From: Mesocentrotus franciscanus
Taxonomy: Eukaryota; Echinodermata; Echinoidea; Camarodonta; Strongylocentrotidae
Length of the DNA stretch: 64,000 nt
Reading direction: 5' to 3'
Assembly (NCBI GenBank): GCA_037976565.1
Contig: CP137686.1
Location: forward strand, 2,200,646 to 2,264,645
The notes under the pieces were generated by a model that saw only the letters and a program-made list of their open reading frames with translations, did not search any database and had not been told where the DNA came from. A program made the position numbers and the translations under genes. This document shows positions 33,880-45,591 of the stretch, piece after piece (within the stretch, counting starts at the first letter, position 1; the number at the start of each line of letters is the position of its first letter).

Positions 33880-34064
33880 TCAACAAACGGGTTAGACTCT
33901 CTCTCCAGCCGCAAAGGGACATTTTTACCGAATTCCACGGACTGTTGTGTAAAACGGAAAGGCGCCTCCGTGGGGGATCGAGGTAAATACACTGTACATA
34001 TGGAGAAAGAGAAATAGAAAAGGAAAGAGAACGAGAGAGCGACGGCGACAGCGCGAGAGGGAGA

Positions 34065-34113
<49 letters not shown>

Positions 34114-34620
34114 CAGGCGGGGATTCCCCAGTCGTCGAGCATGACTGTTTTGTAAACAGCTGTGCATTCGAGTACGTGTATGCCTACATTTCGTAATATA
34201 AATTGGGAATTCCCAACCCTCTATCCACAATAATTGAGAAAAACAGGTTTACATCATCGAGTTACGACCATATTCTTTCATGAGTCTACATTGAAGATTA
34301 TCTTGGACATGTTTTGCTGTACCCAAATGAGGAATAGACGTAGCCTAGTCGTAAGCATATAGAGCTCAAATCTTGTGCGCAAGATTTTGTGCCACAGAAA
34401 CGCTAATTCAGTGGTGAGTTTACGTTAAATTCCAAATTTTACAATTTTTATTATCATTGTGTATTGTTAAAATATCATGAAATTTACTTTGAGCGAAACG
34501 ACGTTTTTTGTTTTCAAAACGTCACCCATTCGGCTGAGGTTACTGTTGCAGTCTAAATACCGTCAGTTTCATGTTTTCACATCCAAAATCAGGTAATTCT
34601 GAATTGATTCTTAGGAGAGA
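33880..34620 (+). promoter_or_regulatory. HERC-like 5' module, copy 3 (inverted)
   Basis: Complementary copy of the modules at 8.2-9.1 and 32.2-33.2 kb. The putative leader exon would end at 34413 before GTGAGT on the plus strand, pointing toward the right HERC copy. Contains (GA)n at 34060-34108 and the GGCGGGGATTCCCC phrase. Modules 2 and 3 thus lie head-to-head about 650 bp apart. Confidence 0.4.
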
Positions 34621-34837
34621 GTGGACGAGTGCCCTATGAGTGTCATAATACTGTTGGTCATAACGGTGGAATAATTTTTTTACCCCACTTTATGGAATGA
34701 TTTTGACAATGATTTATTCCAAATAGATCGAAATAATAGTATACATTCTCAGATTTTATTGAATAATAATTGGCGAGTGTTAGTTTTGCGTGACTGCTAA
34801 AGCATGTGTATATGCTACTTATCAATTATAGGGGACC

Positions 34838-34985
34838 TACGTCCTTAAGTCATAACTGACAGTAATGAGGATTAATGCCTCACAAAAGGGCACTAATAAA
34901 GCACATCGACACGGTTTTGATCCTGGGGCCTCACAGTTACGAGGCCATTGCTTTGCCACTGAATCATGACTGTACACAGCGGAGG
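34838..34985 (-). repeat. tRNA-like SINE piece
   Basis: The minus strand reads CAGTGGCAAAGCAATGGCCT (A-box region) then CCAGGATCAAAACCG (B-box region) with tRNA-like spacing. A different family from the GGTGTCGTGGTC SINEs. Confidence 0.4.
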
Positions 34986-35669
34986 CTAGGGTAGGGGGCA
35001 TGCAGCCCCCACAAATAAAACAAAAAATAAAATAAAATGCAATCAATTATCAACAATTCATTGCATTTTCCCCCAGTCCCAAACAGAAAAAAATCCTTTG
35101 TGTGGCCATGCCTTGAACCATAATGCATGGCCGTACAGAGGAATTGTTCCCGTTGGGGACCGGGGGAAAATGCAATGAATTATTGATAATTTATTGCGTT
35201 TTCTTTGTTTTTGAGATCAAAATAATAGGTATATCAATAATTTGAAGAAAAAATGATGAGAACATTTTAAGAAACAAATCCTATTCATATTTCGTGCTCT
35301 CTCTTCGATTTTGGCTGCATCTGGCTCTCTCCTTCTCTTTCCTGTATTATATTTCCTCTCGCTTCTGTTTAATTCCGCTGCTTGGATTGTTTCTTTTTAT
35401 TTTACCTTTGCCCCATGTTTCGTAAATATTTTATACAGTAAATGTAAATGTTTTAAACGACCGCGCGAAATCATTCAAGGAACGAGTGGAGTAGAGGGAA
35501 AATGCAGTGTTTAGCGCTGGTGTGACCGCCATGCCACTGTTAATCACACAAATATATGGAACCAGCAACCTTGACAACTTGGCCAGCATGACGTCACACT
35601 TACTCTATTTTTCTCTCATCCCGCTTGTTTTTTTTTCCTTCTTTTTTTGTCCCATTGCGGTTTCACCAG

Positions 35670-35756
35670 GAATTTTCTAGGATGTCATATGAATACCTCA
35701 TTGATCTGAAGAAAAAGGCAAATCTGTTAGAAAGTAGTCACAAGAGACAGCAAAAG
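35670..35756 (+). CDS. HERC right copy, exon 6 equivalent
   Basis: 87 nt, acceptor TTTCACCAG, donor GTAGGC. It encodes MSYEYLIDLKKKANLLESSH; the Pro-Phe of the left copy is Glu-Tyr here. Confidence 0.75.
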
Positions 35757-35825
35757 GTAGGCATTAATGAACGAAATTCAAGTGTGGAGGCACATATCAG
35801 TCGGTATTTCGACGTCGATTTAGTG

Positions 35826-35990
35826 ATTATGATAATAATAATGATAATAATGATAATGATATAATGATAATAACAATTATAATTATAATAATAATAATAA
35901 TAATAACAATAATAATGGTAAAAATAATGATAATAATAATTACAATAATAATAATAATGATAATAATAAATAATAATAATAATAATAAAT
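35826..35990. repeat. AAT microsatellite
   Basis: (ATAATA/ATGATA)n, mirrored equivalent of 24640-24740. Confidence 0.85.
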
Positions 35991-36095
35991 CATTTCCAAT
36001 TGCATCCACACCGTCTATCTCACAATGCAACAATACGAACAGAGCTCAACTTTAACTTTAAAACTATTATCTTTAAATTCTTTAAAAATTATTAG

Positions 36096-36351
36096 ATTGC
36101 CACGGAACTTGAAAGGAACAAGATAGAATGGCAACAATACTTGTACAAATCTTTCAGACAGTTCGTCTCACTCATCCCTCCCGGCATGCCTCAATTACAT
36201 CTTGAGCTTGTGGTAAAGCGGGATGACATCTTCGGGAGGAGTGTCCGGGAGCAACTCTCAAAGATGTTGAGGCTCTCAAAGTCTACCCTTCAGAAACCTC
36301 TCAGTGTCATCTTTGAAGGAGAGGGGTATTGACGAGGGAGCACTGAGTACG
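36096..36351 (+). pseudogene. HERC right copy, exon 7 equivalent with frameshift
   Basis: 256 nt versus 261 in the left copy: one codon is missing in the Pro-rich stretch and 2 bp are missing after FEGEG. ELVVKRDDIFGRSVREQL is intact before the break. Donor GTAAGT is kept. Confidence 0.8.
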
Positions 36352-36850
36352 GTAAGTAATTAGTAAGAAAAAAAATTGGATATGGTAAAAGAATAGTGTG
36401 GTGAAGGGTAATTGCGGTAAAAGATTGGACGTGGTAATAGATTAGTGTGGTAAACAAATAAATGTGCTAAGGGATACGCATGGTAAAATATTAGTTTGTA
36501 AGGGACTGGTGTGGTGAGTTATTAGTACGGTACTAGATCAATTTGATAGATTAGTATGGTAATCTAATTAGAGATTTATATAGTCAGAGATTAGTATGGC
36601 AAGGGATTAATATAACATATAAATATGGTGAAAGATTAGATTAGCGTGGTTTTGGAGTAGTATGGTAACTGTTTAGTTTGGTACGGGGTAAGTATGTGTA
36701 ACTATCAGTGTGATGATATGAGGGATTAGTAGGCTAAGGTATTGTAAGATATTAGTGTGGTAAGGGATTGGCATGGTAAGTGATTAGTATTTTAAGATTT
36801 GTAAGAGATTAATACGGCAATAGTTTAGTAAGGTTAAAAAATTTGTATAA
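36352..36850. repeat. Degenerate GATTAGTATGGTAA intronic array (right arm)
   Basis: Complementary counterpart of the array at 23865-24290, starting immediately after the exon donor. Confidence 0.7.
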
Positions 36851-37032
36851 TTATAAATGATTAGAGATGAAGATAATTATAATGATAACGATGATGATGA
36901 TAATAATTACAATAAAAGTAATAATGATAAAATAATAATAACAATAGTAATAACAATGATACTTATAACAAAAAATTAAGGAAAACAATACAAATAATGA
37001 GGATAATAAATCATCGATCATGAAGCTCAGAG

Positions 37033-37094
37033 ACTCAACTGCGTTGTGGTGGATTATCGTTATTGCAATAGTCCACCTAAGCGCAGTTGAGTAT
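37033..37094. repeat. Small TIR hairpin (right arm)
   Basis: ACTCAACTGCG on the left faces CGCAGTTGAGTAT on the right. Mirrored copy of 23678-23745. Confidence 0.6.
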
Positions 37095-37123
37095 ATTTAC
37101 ATAATGAAGAGTGTGTGAGCAAA

Positions 37124-37415
37124 TCAGGATCACTTGACTAATGGTTGAGGGTTCGAATCTCAGCCCAGCGCTATCGTCTTTTGGCAAGACATTAATCCAC
37201 ATTTTGCAAACTCTTCACCCAGGTAGAAATGGGTTCCTTGCAATTGCTAGGGTAATAATAATTGCATCGCAGGGCCCTTTGGGAATAACAGCATTGATGC
37301 TGATGTGGCTTCCCTGGATGAACAAAATGATAATTGTTATCATCATCATCATCATTATTATTATTATTATTAATGTTGTTATTATTGTTATTATCATAAT
37401 TATTATTATGAACAA
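37124..37415 (+). repeat. tRNA-derived SINE ending in (ATT)n
   Basis: B box GAGGGTTCGAATCTC, then GTCTTTTGGCAAGACATTAA and TTCACCCAGGTAGAAATGGG, then an ATC/ATT tail. The CTTTGGCAAGACAT phrase is shared with the SINE at 47.5 kb. Confidence 0.65.
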
Positions 37416-37961
37416 AATCTTCTTCCCTTTACATCTCACAAAGCTACATCTCTTATAAAGTTAAAATTATACTTTTGACATAATACCCTTCTGCGGATTC
37501 TATTTTGATAAATAAAAGGTGATAATATCTTTCCTAAAAATACAAACGAGTTGATAACGCCGATAAAATTACTCCACATAATATTCCGAAACTTGAAAGT
37601 CAACAGAAGAAAAAAATGACCACCAAACAAAATTGAGTATCGAATCATCCACATTCAAGTCTATTTTAGTTTTTGTACAACAATTTGATTTTTGTTTTGA
37701 TTTTTCTTTTGTTGGGGGTGAGTCTGGTCAAGATATCTCCAGTGCCACCACTATAAGTATAATTATACTCACTCTTGAATAATTTTGAATGTAAAACATG
37801 CAAATTGCATTAAAACTAGTATGAACAATTATGATATAAAAGTAGATATCCCAATAATAAACGAAAATGTTATATAATTAGTTATGAAAATCATATTTGT
37901 TCTTCTTCTGTGAAAATACGACTTGGCATTGTGTACTTTGATTTTCTTCCTAAAACTTTAG

Positions 37962-38069
37962 GAATTTTTCCGGCTCGTGTTTGACGAACTTCTGGACCCG
38001 GAAAAGAACGTCCTTTTTCGATATATCAACGAACATGACAAGACCCAGTCACAAGTCTGGTTCAGAGAG
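37962..38069 (+). CDS. HERC right copy, exon 8 equivalent
   Basis: 108 nt, acceptor AAACTTTAG, donor GTAATG. EFFRLVFDELLDPEKNVLF is intact. The frame happens to stay open past the donor into the foldback repeat up to 38543. Confidence 0.82.
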
Positions 38070-38162
38070 GTAATGTATGTTGAACAATATACATTAATTT
38101 ATCACAATTCATCTTCACCGGGTTTGTCAAGACAGGCATTTGACCCTTTATATGAAAAAGGA

Positions 38163-39535
38163 CGTATCAGGACAATTACCCCCTGGGCAATCACCCCCCG
38201 GAAAATTACCCCCCGGAAAACTACCCCCCAAGGACAATTACCCCTGAAATTTACCCCGGAGAATTACCCCCGAGGACAATTATCCCCAAGGACAATTACC
38301 CACCGGAAAATTACCCCGGAGAATTACCCCCGAGGACAATTACCCCAAAGGACAATTACCCCGGAAAATTACCCCGGAGAATTACCCCCGAGGACAACTA
38401 CCCCGAGGACAACTACCCCTGGAAAACTACCCCCGAGGACAACTACCCCCGAGGACAACTACCCCCGAGGACAATTACCCCGAGGACAACTACCCCAGGA
38501 CAATTACCCACCAAGGACAACTACCCCGGAAAACTACCCCTGAGGACAATTACCGCCCCCTCCCCCCTCGAAACACCATTACCCCGAGGACAATCACACC
38601 CAGGAATTTGCAACACTGTGACGTATAATGCGGGCTCCGCTTCAAATTGCTATTTAGAGAAAATGTCATGAACTTTCATTTTCTTAGTTATTTATGACGG
38701 CATAGATTTGTTTCGTACAGGGGTTGTGTATAAACATATTTGCAATAATTATATTTAATTATATTTTGGGTGAATGTATGTGAGAAAATTTGTTAAATTT
38801 GCTAAATAAATAGTTTGTGAAGAATTTAAGATTGGGCGAAACTTTTCATTTCTTAAGAGGGACTGTGTCTAACAAAAATTTGAAATAACGCTGCTCAAGA
38901 GAAATCCTTCGTAGAAAACAGCAACCACAGTGGTGTTGCATACATTATAGTTAAAGAAAAATGTGTAGTAATGAGGAACATCACGCGTAAGTATTTGAAC
39001 GAATGTGGGTTCATGCACGGTATTTTATGGGCTCGTAGCCTTCACAGCATCTCTCAATGTGTCAAATCGTCTTTTGCTATTGAATCCTGATTGTCCTCGG
39101 AGGGGGAAGGGTTAGTTGTCCTCAGGCGTAGTTATCCATGGGGGCGGGTAATTGTCCTCGGGGTAATTCCTCAGGTGGTAGTCTTCCGGGGTAATTGTCC
39201 TTGGGGTAATTGTCCTCGGGGCAATTGTCCTCGGGGGTAGTTGTCCTCAGGGGTAATTGTCCTCGAGGGTAGTTGTCCTCGGGGGTAACCGTCCTCGGGG
39301 TAGTTGTCCTCGGGTCGGGGGTAGTTTTCCGGGGTAATTGTCCTTGGGGGTAATTGTCCTTGGGGGTAATTGTCCTTGGGGGTAGTTGTCCTCGGGGGTA
39401 ATTTTTCTCGGGGGTAATACTCCGGGGTAAATTTCCGGGGTAATTGTCCTTAGGGGATTATTGTCCTCGGGGGGTAATTCTCCGGGGGGTAATTTTCCGG
39501 GGGGTGATTGCCCAGGGGGTAATTTTCCTAGAACC
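38163..39535. mobile_element. Foldback element of GGACAATTACCCC repeats, copy 1
   Basis: The left part (to ~38600) is a tandem array of ~13-base units (GGACAATTACCCC, GGAAAATTACCCC). The right part (39095-39535) is the same in complement, with ~490 bp between. The terminal 40 bases match in inverted orientation (CCCCTGGGCAATCACCCCCC). The left arm of the inverted duplication has uninterrupted sequence at the equivalent point (about 23239-23243), so this is an insertion. A second copy is at 57743-58154. Confidence 0.75.
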
Positions 39536-41193
39536 GAAATAGGATACTTTTTAGAGAGCATCCTATTGGGTGAGAAGCTATGACGTGACACTACAAATTT
39601 GTAATACATGCACTTGTGTGTTATATAACAACATTTGTTCGCACTGTACAGTGCGTATAAGAAATACACACTTTGAAAATATCCTCCAAAATTGTAATAT
39701 CATCTGATTATTTATGAATTTTGCTTATGAAATTATGGGTGATGGTCTTTTCAATCGTATGGCACAACACGTATTGAAAATATGTTTACGCTTGAGTGTG
39801 CACTGGCTAATTTCGAAAAACTCGGGAAAATCGGTTTGCGGAAAAATGTTTCAGCGTTGGAATGGACCGAAGAGCAAATCAGGCATTTATTGCATAAGTT
39901 CTGTTTACTACCAATAATTGATTTGAACTATCGTTTAATATTAAACACTGTACGTACATGCAGGACAGGGGTTCAGTATTAAAGTGTAAATGGGCAGCCC
40001 CTTCATTGTACCGCAATAGTAAGTTTCACTGAGTTTTTCCTGGCCCTTCAAGGAGAAGCTCCACTAACTAGCTTTATCCTATGCTGGATACGCCACTGCC
40101 CCGTCACCACCACCATCTCCATCATTACGTGTGATATCTTTCCATTTTTGTCTGGATAGTGTGGAATGATTGCATGCAGGAACAGGAAGATATTCTCACA
40201 TTGACATAATTTTTTTTCTTTAAGTTTCTAATTCATCTTGAAAGTCACAAGACCCAAGAAACAAGGTGTTTCATGGTGAATTATAAATTTAGGAAAGGAA
40301 ACATTTATTGACACAGGTAATACTTTGTTTTCTTTAGTGAAATGTGGATGTGAACAATGTAAGGCCAATGATATGCGCTTTGCTCAAATTCTAGACTGAA
40401 CTATTTTGCCTAAACCTATTTTCGCGAGTCTTTCGAAATTAGCAAGAGCTTCCTCAAGTGTAAATCATTGTCAATAGTTTTAGTGGCATCCGATTGAATA
40501 GACCCTCATCCATAATTTCATGAGAAAATTATGTAGATATCGTGAAGATCAGGCACCACAAAACCACTAAAAAGTCGCCATAAACGATTTTCTAGTCTAG
40601 GTCTGATTCTTAAAGATAAGATTCTCAGCTTTAAATGATATATAACTCATCACATTTGGATGTTTCCAACCTCATCAAAAAATCAAGCACTCTGCCTCAC
40701 AATAAGTTGTGCAAGGTGACAAAAGAAGGATTATATCTCATTAGAAAATTATGTGAAGGTATTATCAAATTGCCCTCAAACTTATAACAGCTTACTCTAT
40801 TTTAAAGTTATAGATCGGTAGCCATATGATCATGAAAAATTAAAATTATTACCAAAAAAAAAAGAACTGACAATCATAGGTCTTCAAAAACTGTCCAAAA
40901 TGTTGTTTTGTACTTCAAAATTGTGAAAATAGATAAAGGAGAGCATATCCTAGGATATACTAAATAGTAAAATTTGATCTTCCTGACCAACTGCATATTC
41001 ATTGAACTTTGACCATAAACATGAGATGACGCTGTGCAATAAACAGAACGCTAGGGCAGAAAGTCCATCAGTTCAATATCGCTTTAAATACTAAGTACAC
41101 CAATTCATGTAATTAGTATTATTTTGTGTGCTATAATGCATGTGAAATTAAATCATTGCTTTATACGAGATAATAATTATTTGAATATAACAG

Positions 41194-41318
41194 GACTGTC
41201 CCACCAAAGATACAGCGATGATGTGCGGTCTACTGTTTGGGTTGTCACTGTACAACAACGCACTTGTACCATTGCCAGCTTTCCCACAACTACTCTATGC
41301 GAAGCTACTTGGAAAAGG
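41194..41318 (+). CDS. HERC right copy, exon 9 equivalent
   Basis: 125 nt, acceptor ATATAACAG, donor GTAGGA. MMCGLLFGLSLYNNALVPLP is identical to the left copy. Confidence 0.82.
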
Positions 41319-41355
41319 GTAGGAACAGGTTCTTTTGATTTAAACTAATTTTTAG

Positions 41356-41475
41356 AGGTGTCGTGGTCAATGGATACGTCGCAGTACTTTGAACCACATA
41401 TGGTGTGCTTCGAATCCAAACCGCGGCACTGTTGCCATGATTCCCACAATCCACCCAGGTGAGGTCAATAGAAGT
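41356..41475 (+). repeat. tRNA-derived SINE (right arm)
   Basis: GAGGTGTCGTGGTCAATGG head and GTGCTTCGAATCC B box, the mirrored copy of 22200-22340. Confidence 0.7.
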
Positions 41476-42395
41476 GTGATATTTCAAGCCTTGATGGCAA
41501 ATTGCAAAGAGTGGGGGGTGTGGCCCGTTTTAAATACTAAACTTTACATATTAAGGCACCTCTCTGCCCCCAAGGAGACAATGCTTAAAACGTGGTGTCG
41601 TACGTTGCTCGTATAAAGTAACGAAATGAGGACCAAGTTAATATATATTTACATAGTGACATTTTATTAGCCAACATAATGACTAGTGTCATTACAACTG
41701 TGATTATACCGAAACCCTTTAAATAAGTAAATGCTTTCTTCCGATAGTTCGAATTGAGCTCTCTTTTTCCTTCTTTTGCTTCTCGTCAAATACCAATTTC
41801 TACTTGAAATTTTCATTTCAATAATTATTTTCATTAAAACATTTTTTGTAAATAGCATGCACTTTGTTTTGGCAATGCTTGTTATGCCAGCCTATAATAT
41901 TCTTTCGTTTAATACTAGGGTCACCATCTCAATAAGAAGTTGTGTTTCAATTCAATCGCTAATTAATTATCTACTACTTACTTTACTTTAATTCAACGAT
42001 GCTTTTAAAGGCATAAGAAGCTTGTTCGTCGATCACTTCGAATGAAAACAGCCTATTCATCCTCTCGAGTAATTAGTAACAAATTCCACTGCATATTCGC
42101 ATGTGGCAAAGAGAAAGTGTAGTTCCAATAGAAAATCCAATCTAAGAACAACTTGAAATAACCATGAAAGGGGTGAGGCGAATCAGTATGAAATATAATC
42201 CGAGGTGACATAAATACAGGTAAGTTACCACCTAGTCTAACAATTATTCAAAATTATACACAAATAAAGCATTCATGCCGATTCTGAAAAGAATTCACTG
42301 AAAGTACTGATATCACCACCTCTGACAAACTGTTCTAGGTACCAATTACTCGATTTTGATTGTTTTTGTTTGTTTTTGTAATGCTTGATCTTAAG

Positions 42396-42560
42396 CCCCA
42401 AGGAAGAAATGGAGGAGATTGGAGAGCTGGACAAGGACTTCGCAGATCAAATGTCGAAACGACTGCATGGGACGGAGGAAGAGGTGTTTGGGAGTTGCTA
42501 TGGTGACGAGCTAGAACTAGACAGTGGAGACAGAGTCGAGGTCACCAACGCGTCATCAGC
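42396..42560 (+). CDS. HERC right copy, exon 10 equivalent
   Basis: 165 nt, acceptor TGATCTTAAG, donor GTAAGT. ELDKDFADQMSKRLHGTEEE, and end DSGDRVEVTNASS. Phase 2 in and out, as on the left. Confidence 0.8.
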
Positions 42561-42579
42561 GTAAGTGTGGTTGAATATA

Positions 42580-44330
42580 TTATGATGACTAGCGATGTCT
42601 CCAACACCTAGATAGAGTGTAGATGCATGGTATAGCCAATTGGCCCGAAAACAGATCCCTGCGGGAGGCCTACCGAACTCATGTTGGGTTGAGATGACTT
42701 TCCATTCATTTGTACTTTGGTGGTCCAGTATGCAATGTACGATTCAAACCACTGGAGTACAACGCCACCGACTCCTATCCTACTTGACATACGAGATATC
42801 AAGATTCGCCGGTCGATGGTATCGAATGCTGCCGATTGATCAAGTGACATCAGCAATGCTACATGGCCTTTATCCATGCTTTATCTAAAACAAACATTAT
42901 ACCATTTTTCCACCTTCACAAGAGCGGTTTCCGTGCTGTGGTGCGCTCTATACGCTGGTCATACAGGTCGTTATCAGCCATGTGATCCATTAATCTACGT
43001 TAAACAACTTTTTCAATAATCTTTCCAAGAAAATTCAGATTCGAAACTGGTCTAAAGTTGAAAAGACAGTTTTTGTCGAGTGATGGCTTTTCGAGAAGTG
43101 GTAGGATGACCGCAGACCTCGCTGTCAATGGGAAGATTCCAGTTGAGAGCGAGGATGAGTTGACTATCTCGGTTATGATGGGAAGAAGATCGTGGATGTT
43201 TTCCTTCAAGAACCATGTAGGAATAGGGTCCAGGCTGCATGACTTACTCGCTGATCCACAGGTGATTTTCAGTATTTCATCTTCAGTTGTTGGATCGAAA
43301 CAGACCATAGGTGGAGACGAAAGCAGGGGTATATAGATTCAAGACACAAAGCCTTCCGGTTCAATAGATGATCTAGATTCTAGAGTTACGTACAGTTATT
43401 TGGTATCAGAATTAAAGTAGACATCACATGTCGATAATAGTTTATCCTTGTACAGAAAAGATTTGATGTTTCACGTTTTGCATTTAAATAGTTGTTACGA
43501 TCTGTTGCAGACTCACTTTTTCTGCCACTTCCTTTCAGCTCTGCGCTTTCTCCGTCTAGCAAGATGAGTCTCATAAGTGTGCCATAAGGCATTCTTCGGC
43601 GCGCGTACCGCACGGATCGATCTTCACAGTCGCTGGAGCAAGAGAATCAAGAAGACCTCATAACGTATCATTATAGCAATACAAACCAGACTCAGCATCT
43701 CCATGTTGTGAAAATAATTGATTGGACTCTTGAAGAGAATCTGTGAATCTGCCCCTATCCATAATTGCTTTATACACTCCTGTGTGGTCAGACATGAGGC
43801 AATGAGCATGTCCCGGACACTATATCTCTTGATTACAAACCCAGAGTCTCTAGCTGGTAAAGACAAGATATTAAGCGTGTGTCAATGCGAATGAGTTGGT
43901 CCAGTGCCATGTTGGAGTAAGCTGGCTGCTGATATAGCCTGATGAAACCCATTCACATCTGTCTTAGTAGGATTGTCTACATGAAAGTTAAAATCACCAA
44001 GCAGACGTACTTTGCCTGGGATAACAGATAGATCAGTTAAGAAGGTAACAAATTGACTCATGCATATTGCAAGTCCACTATAGAGAATCCATTTGCTAGC
44101 TGTGATGGTGTTGGACGATAGACAACAACCAGATGTAATAAACAAGAAGATGATGACTTGTTCATAACATGGACACAACAAAATGTTCTGAAATCATTCA
44201 CCAATTAGCCCTGGCACACAGTTTGAGCTCAGATTTGAAGATAACAGCTATACTTCTCCCACTTCCAGTTTTATGTGGTGTATTGAGAAACGTATATTCA
44301 GGTGGGGTACATTCACCTTTAATCTCGTAC
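42580..44330 (-). mobile_element. Decayed CR1/L2-like LINE
   Basis: The minus strand shows in order an endonuclease piece (RLLGDFNFHVDNP, then GPTHSH followed by an in-frame stop and HTL), a linker, an RT start (SKSCSLDPIPTWFLKENI, then FRPVSNLNFLGKIIEKV) at 43308-43000, and an RT core (SAAFDTIDRRIL, then GLPQGSVFGP) at 42877-42608. Frames are broken several times. It sits in the intron between the right-copy exons at 42.4 and 44.4 kb, antisense to that gene, and is absent from the left arm. Confidence 0.75.
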
Positions 44331-44399
44331 TAGAATAAGTAAAGTTATTTATTGGGGTGAGGTTTCCTTTAACATCTGATCTGCTTTGTTTTCTCATAG

Positions 44400-44574
44400 A
44401 CACCTGTATGTGGCTAAGGAGGTACGAGATTACCTTGCTCCATCGCAATTTGCCGCCTTCCAACAAGGGTTCAACAAAGTCTGTGACACCAAAGTCTTAG
44501 GTACTTTTAGTCCTGTCGAGTTAGAGGCCCTCGTCAATGGCAAGAAATACTTCGATTGGGTCGCCTTCGAAAAG
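44400..44574 (+). CDS. HERC right copy, exon 11 equivalent
   Basis: 175 nt, acceptor TTTTCTCATAG, donor GTAGGC. FAAFQQGFNKVC and FSPVELEALVNGKKYFDWV. The Ser in FSPVE matches the HECT consensus better than the Arg of the left copy. Confidence 0.82.
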
Positions 44575-44812
44575 GTAGGCTGTATGGCAGTATGGCAGGC
44601 CTGCAATGCCATAAACATTAATCCGTATGCAAAAGGCTGCATATATTTTCAAAACACAATAACAAACTGTATATTTGAAAGGTTGAAACTTGAAATTATT
44701 CTTTTTTACTATGGGCCCATATTCTGTCCTTACGATGTCCCGTTCTTGAATTCTAATGAATTCAAGCGGTATGTTCTGAAGTTCACCACGCTCTCACAGG
44801 GCTACGGCCCAT

Positions 44813-44910
44813 GAGACTGACACAAGACCGACTTCTCGTCTGTCTTGTGGGGAGAAGTCGGTCTTGTGGGCTGTCATTATTAGCTGTCGGTCTCGTGTGA
44901 TGTCAGTAAA
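44813..44910. repeat. GACCGAC / TCGGTCTTGTG hairpin repeat (right arm)
   Basis: Mirrored relative of 16390-16500, with CACAAGACCGACTTCTC facing GAGAAGTCGGTCTTGTG, a perfect 17-bp stem. Confidence 0.6.
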
Positions 44911-45488
44911 AGCTAGCTAAATTCAACGCATCGATCTGCCATTTGCCAAAACCAACGATCACTCATAAATATATTGGATACGAAATTGCCCAGCACGACG
45001 TTAATTATGTATCCAACCAACTTTGGGCATTTTTTAAAAACCCAACTTGGGTCAATTTTTGTCCAATTAGGAGCCACAATATAGAATAGTTACTTCCCAT
45101 GTATTTTTTTAACCAGTATTTTGGCAGTTGTAAGTTCACATCATATGATTACCCTATATATCTTCGGGAAAACGGCGAATGAATGCAATTTAAACAAAAT
45201 TTTGGTATAAATGTAAATCTTTAAGTTTTGCTATCAAGCAACTCAGGACACAACAATGCAGAACAGGATGTCCAAGATTTGCTCAAAATTAACCTTATCC
45301 ACTTTCAGTAGGCCTATAGCCTTATGCGTCATATTAAAAGTCTTTTCGAACACGTGACATGTAGACCATACGCATTACGCTTTACGCATTACTTTGATAC
45401 CTGAAACTTTGAATGCTTCAGAATGTTTGAAATGGATAATTTACACGTAAAAAGAGTAGGCCTAAATTTTTCATTTAATTGTCTCCAG

Positions 45489-45591
45489 TCTACACGGTAT
45501 GAATTGCCCTACACGGACTCACATTCAACCATCAAGATGTTTTGGGAAGTCTTTCACGCTCTAGACGATGACCAGAAAAGAAAGTTTCTAA
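45489..45591 (+). CDS. HERC right copy, exon 12 equivalent
   Basis: 103 nt, acceptor TTGTCTCCAG, donor GTAAGT. YTDSHSTIKMFWEVFHAL is identical to the left copy; the last base is A instead of G, changing one Val to Ile across the junction. Confidence 0.82.

Noticed and set aside
38163..39669. CRISPR-like array or Pro/Thr-rich repeat protein
   Set aside because: Units are contiguous and degenerate with no unique spacers, the genome is eukaryotic, and the array is mirrored as a foldback element.
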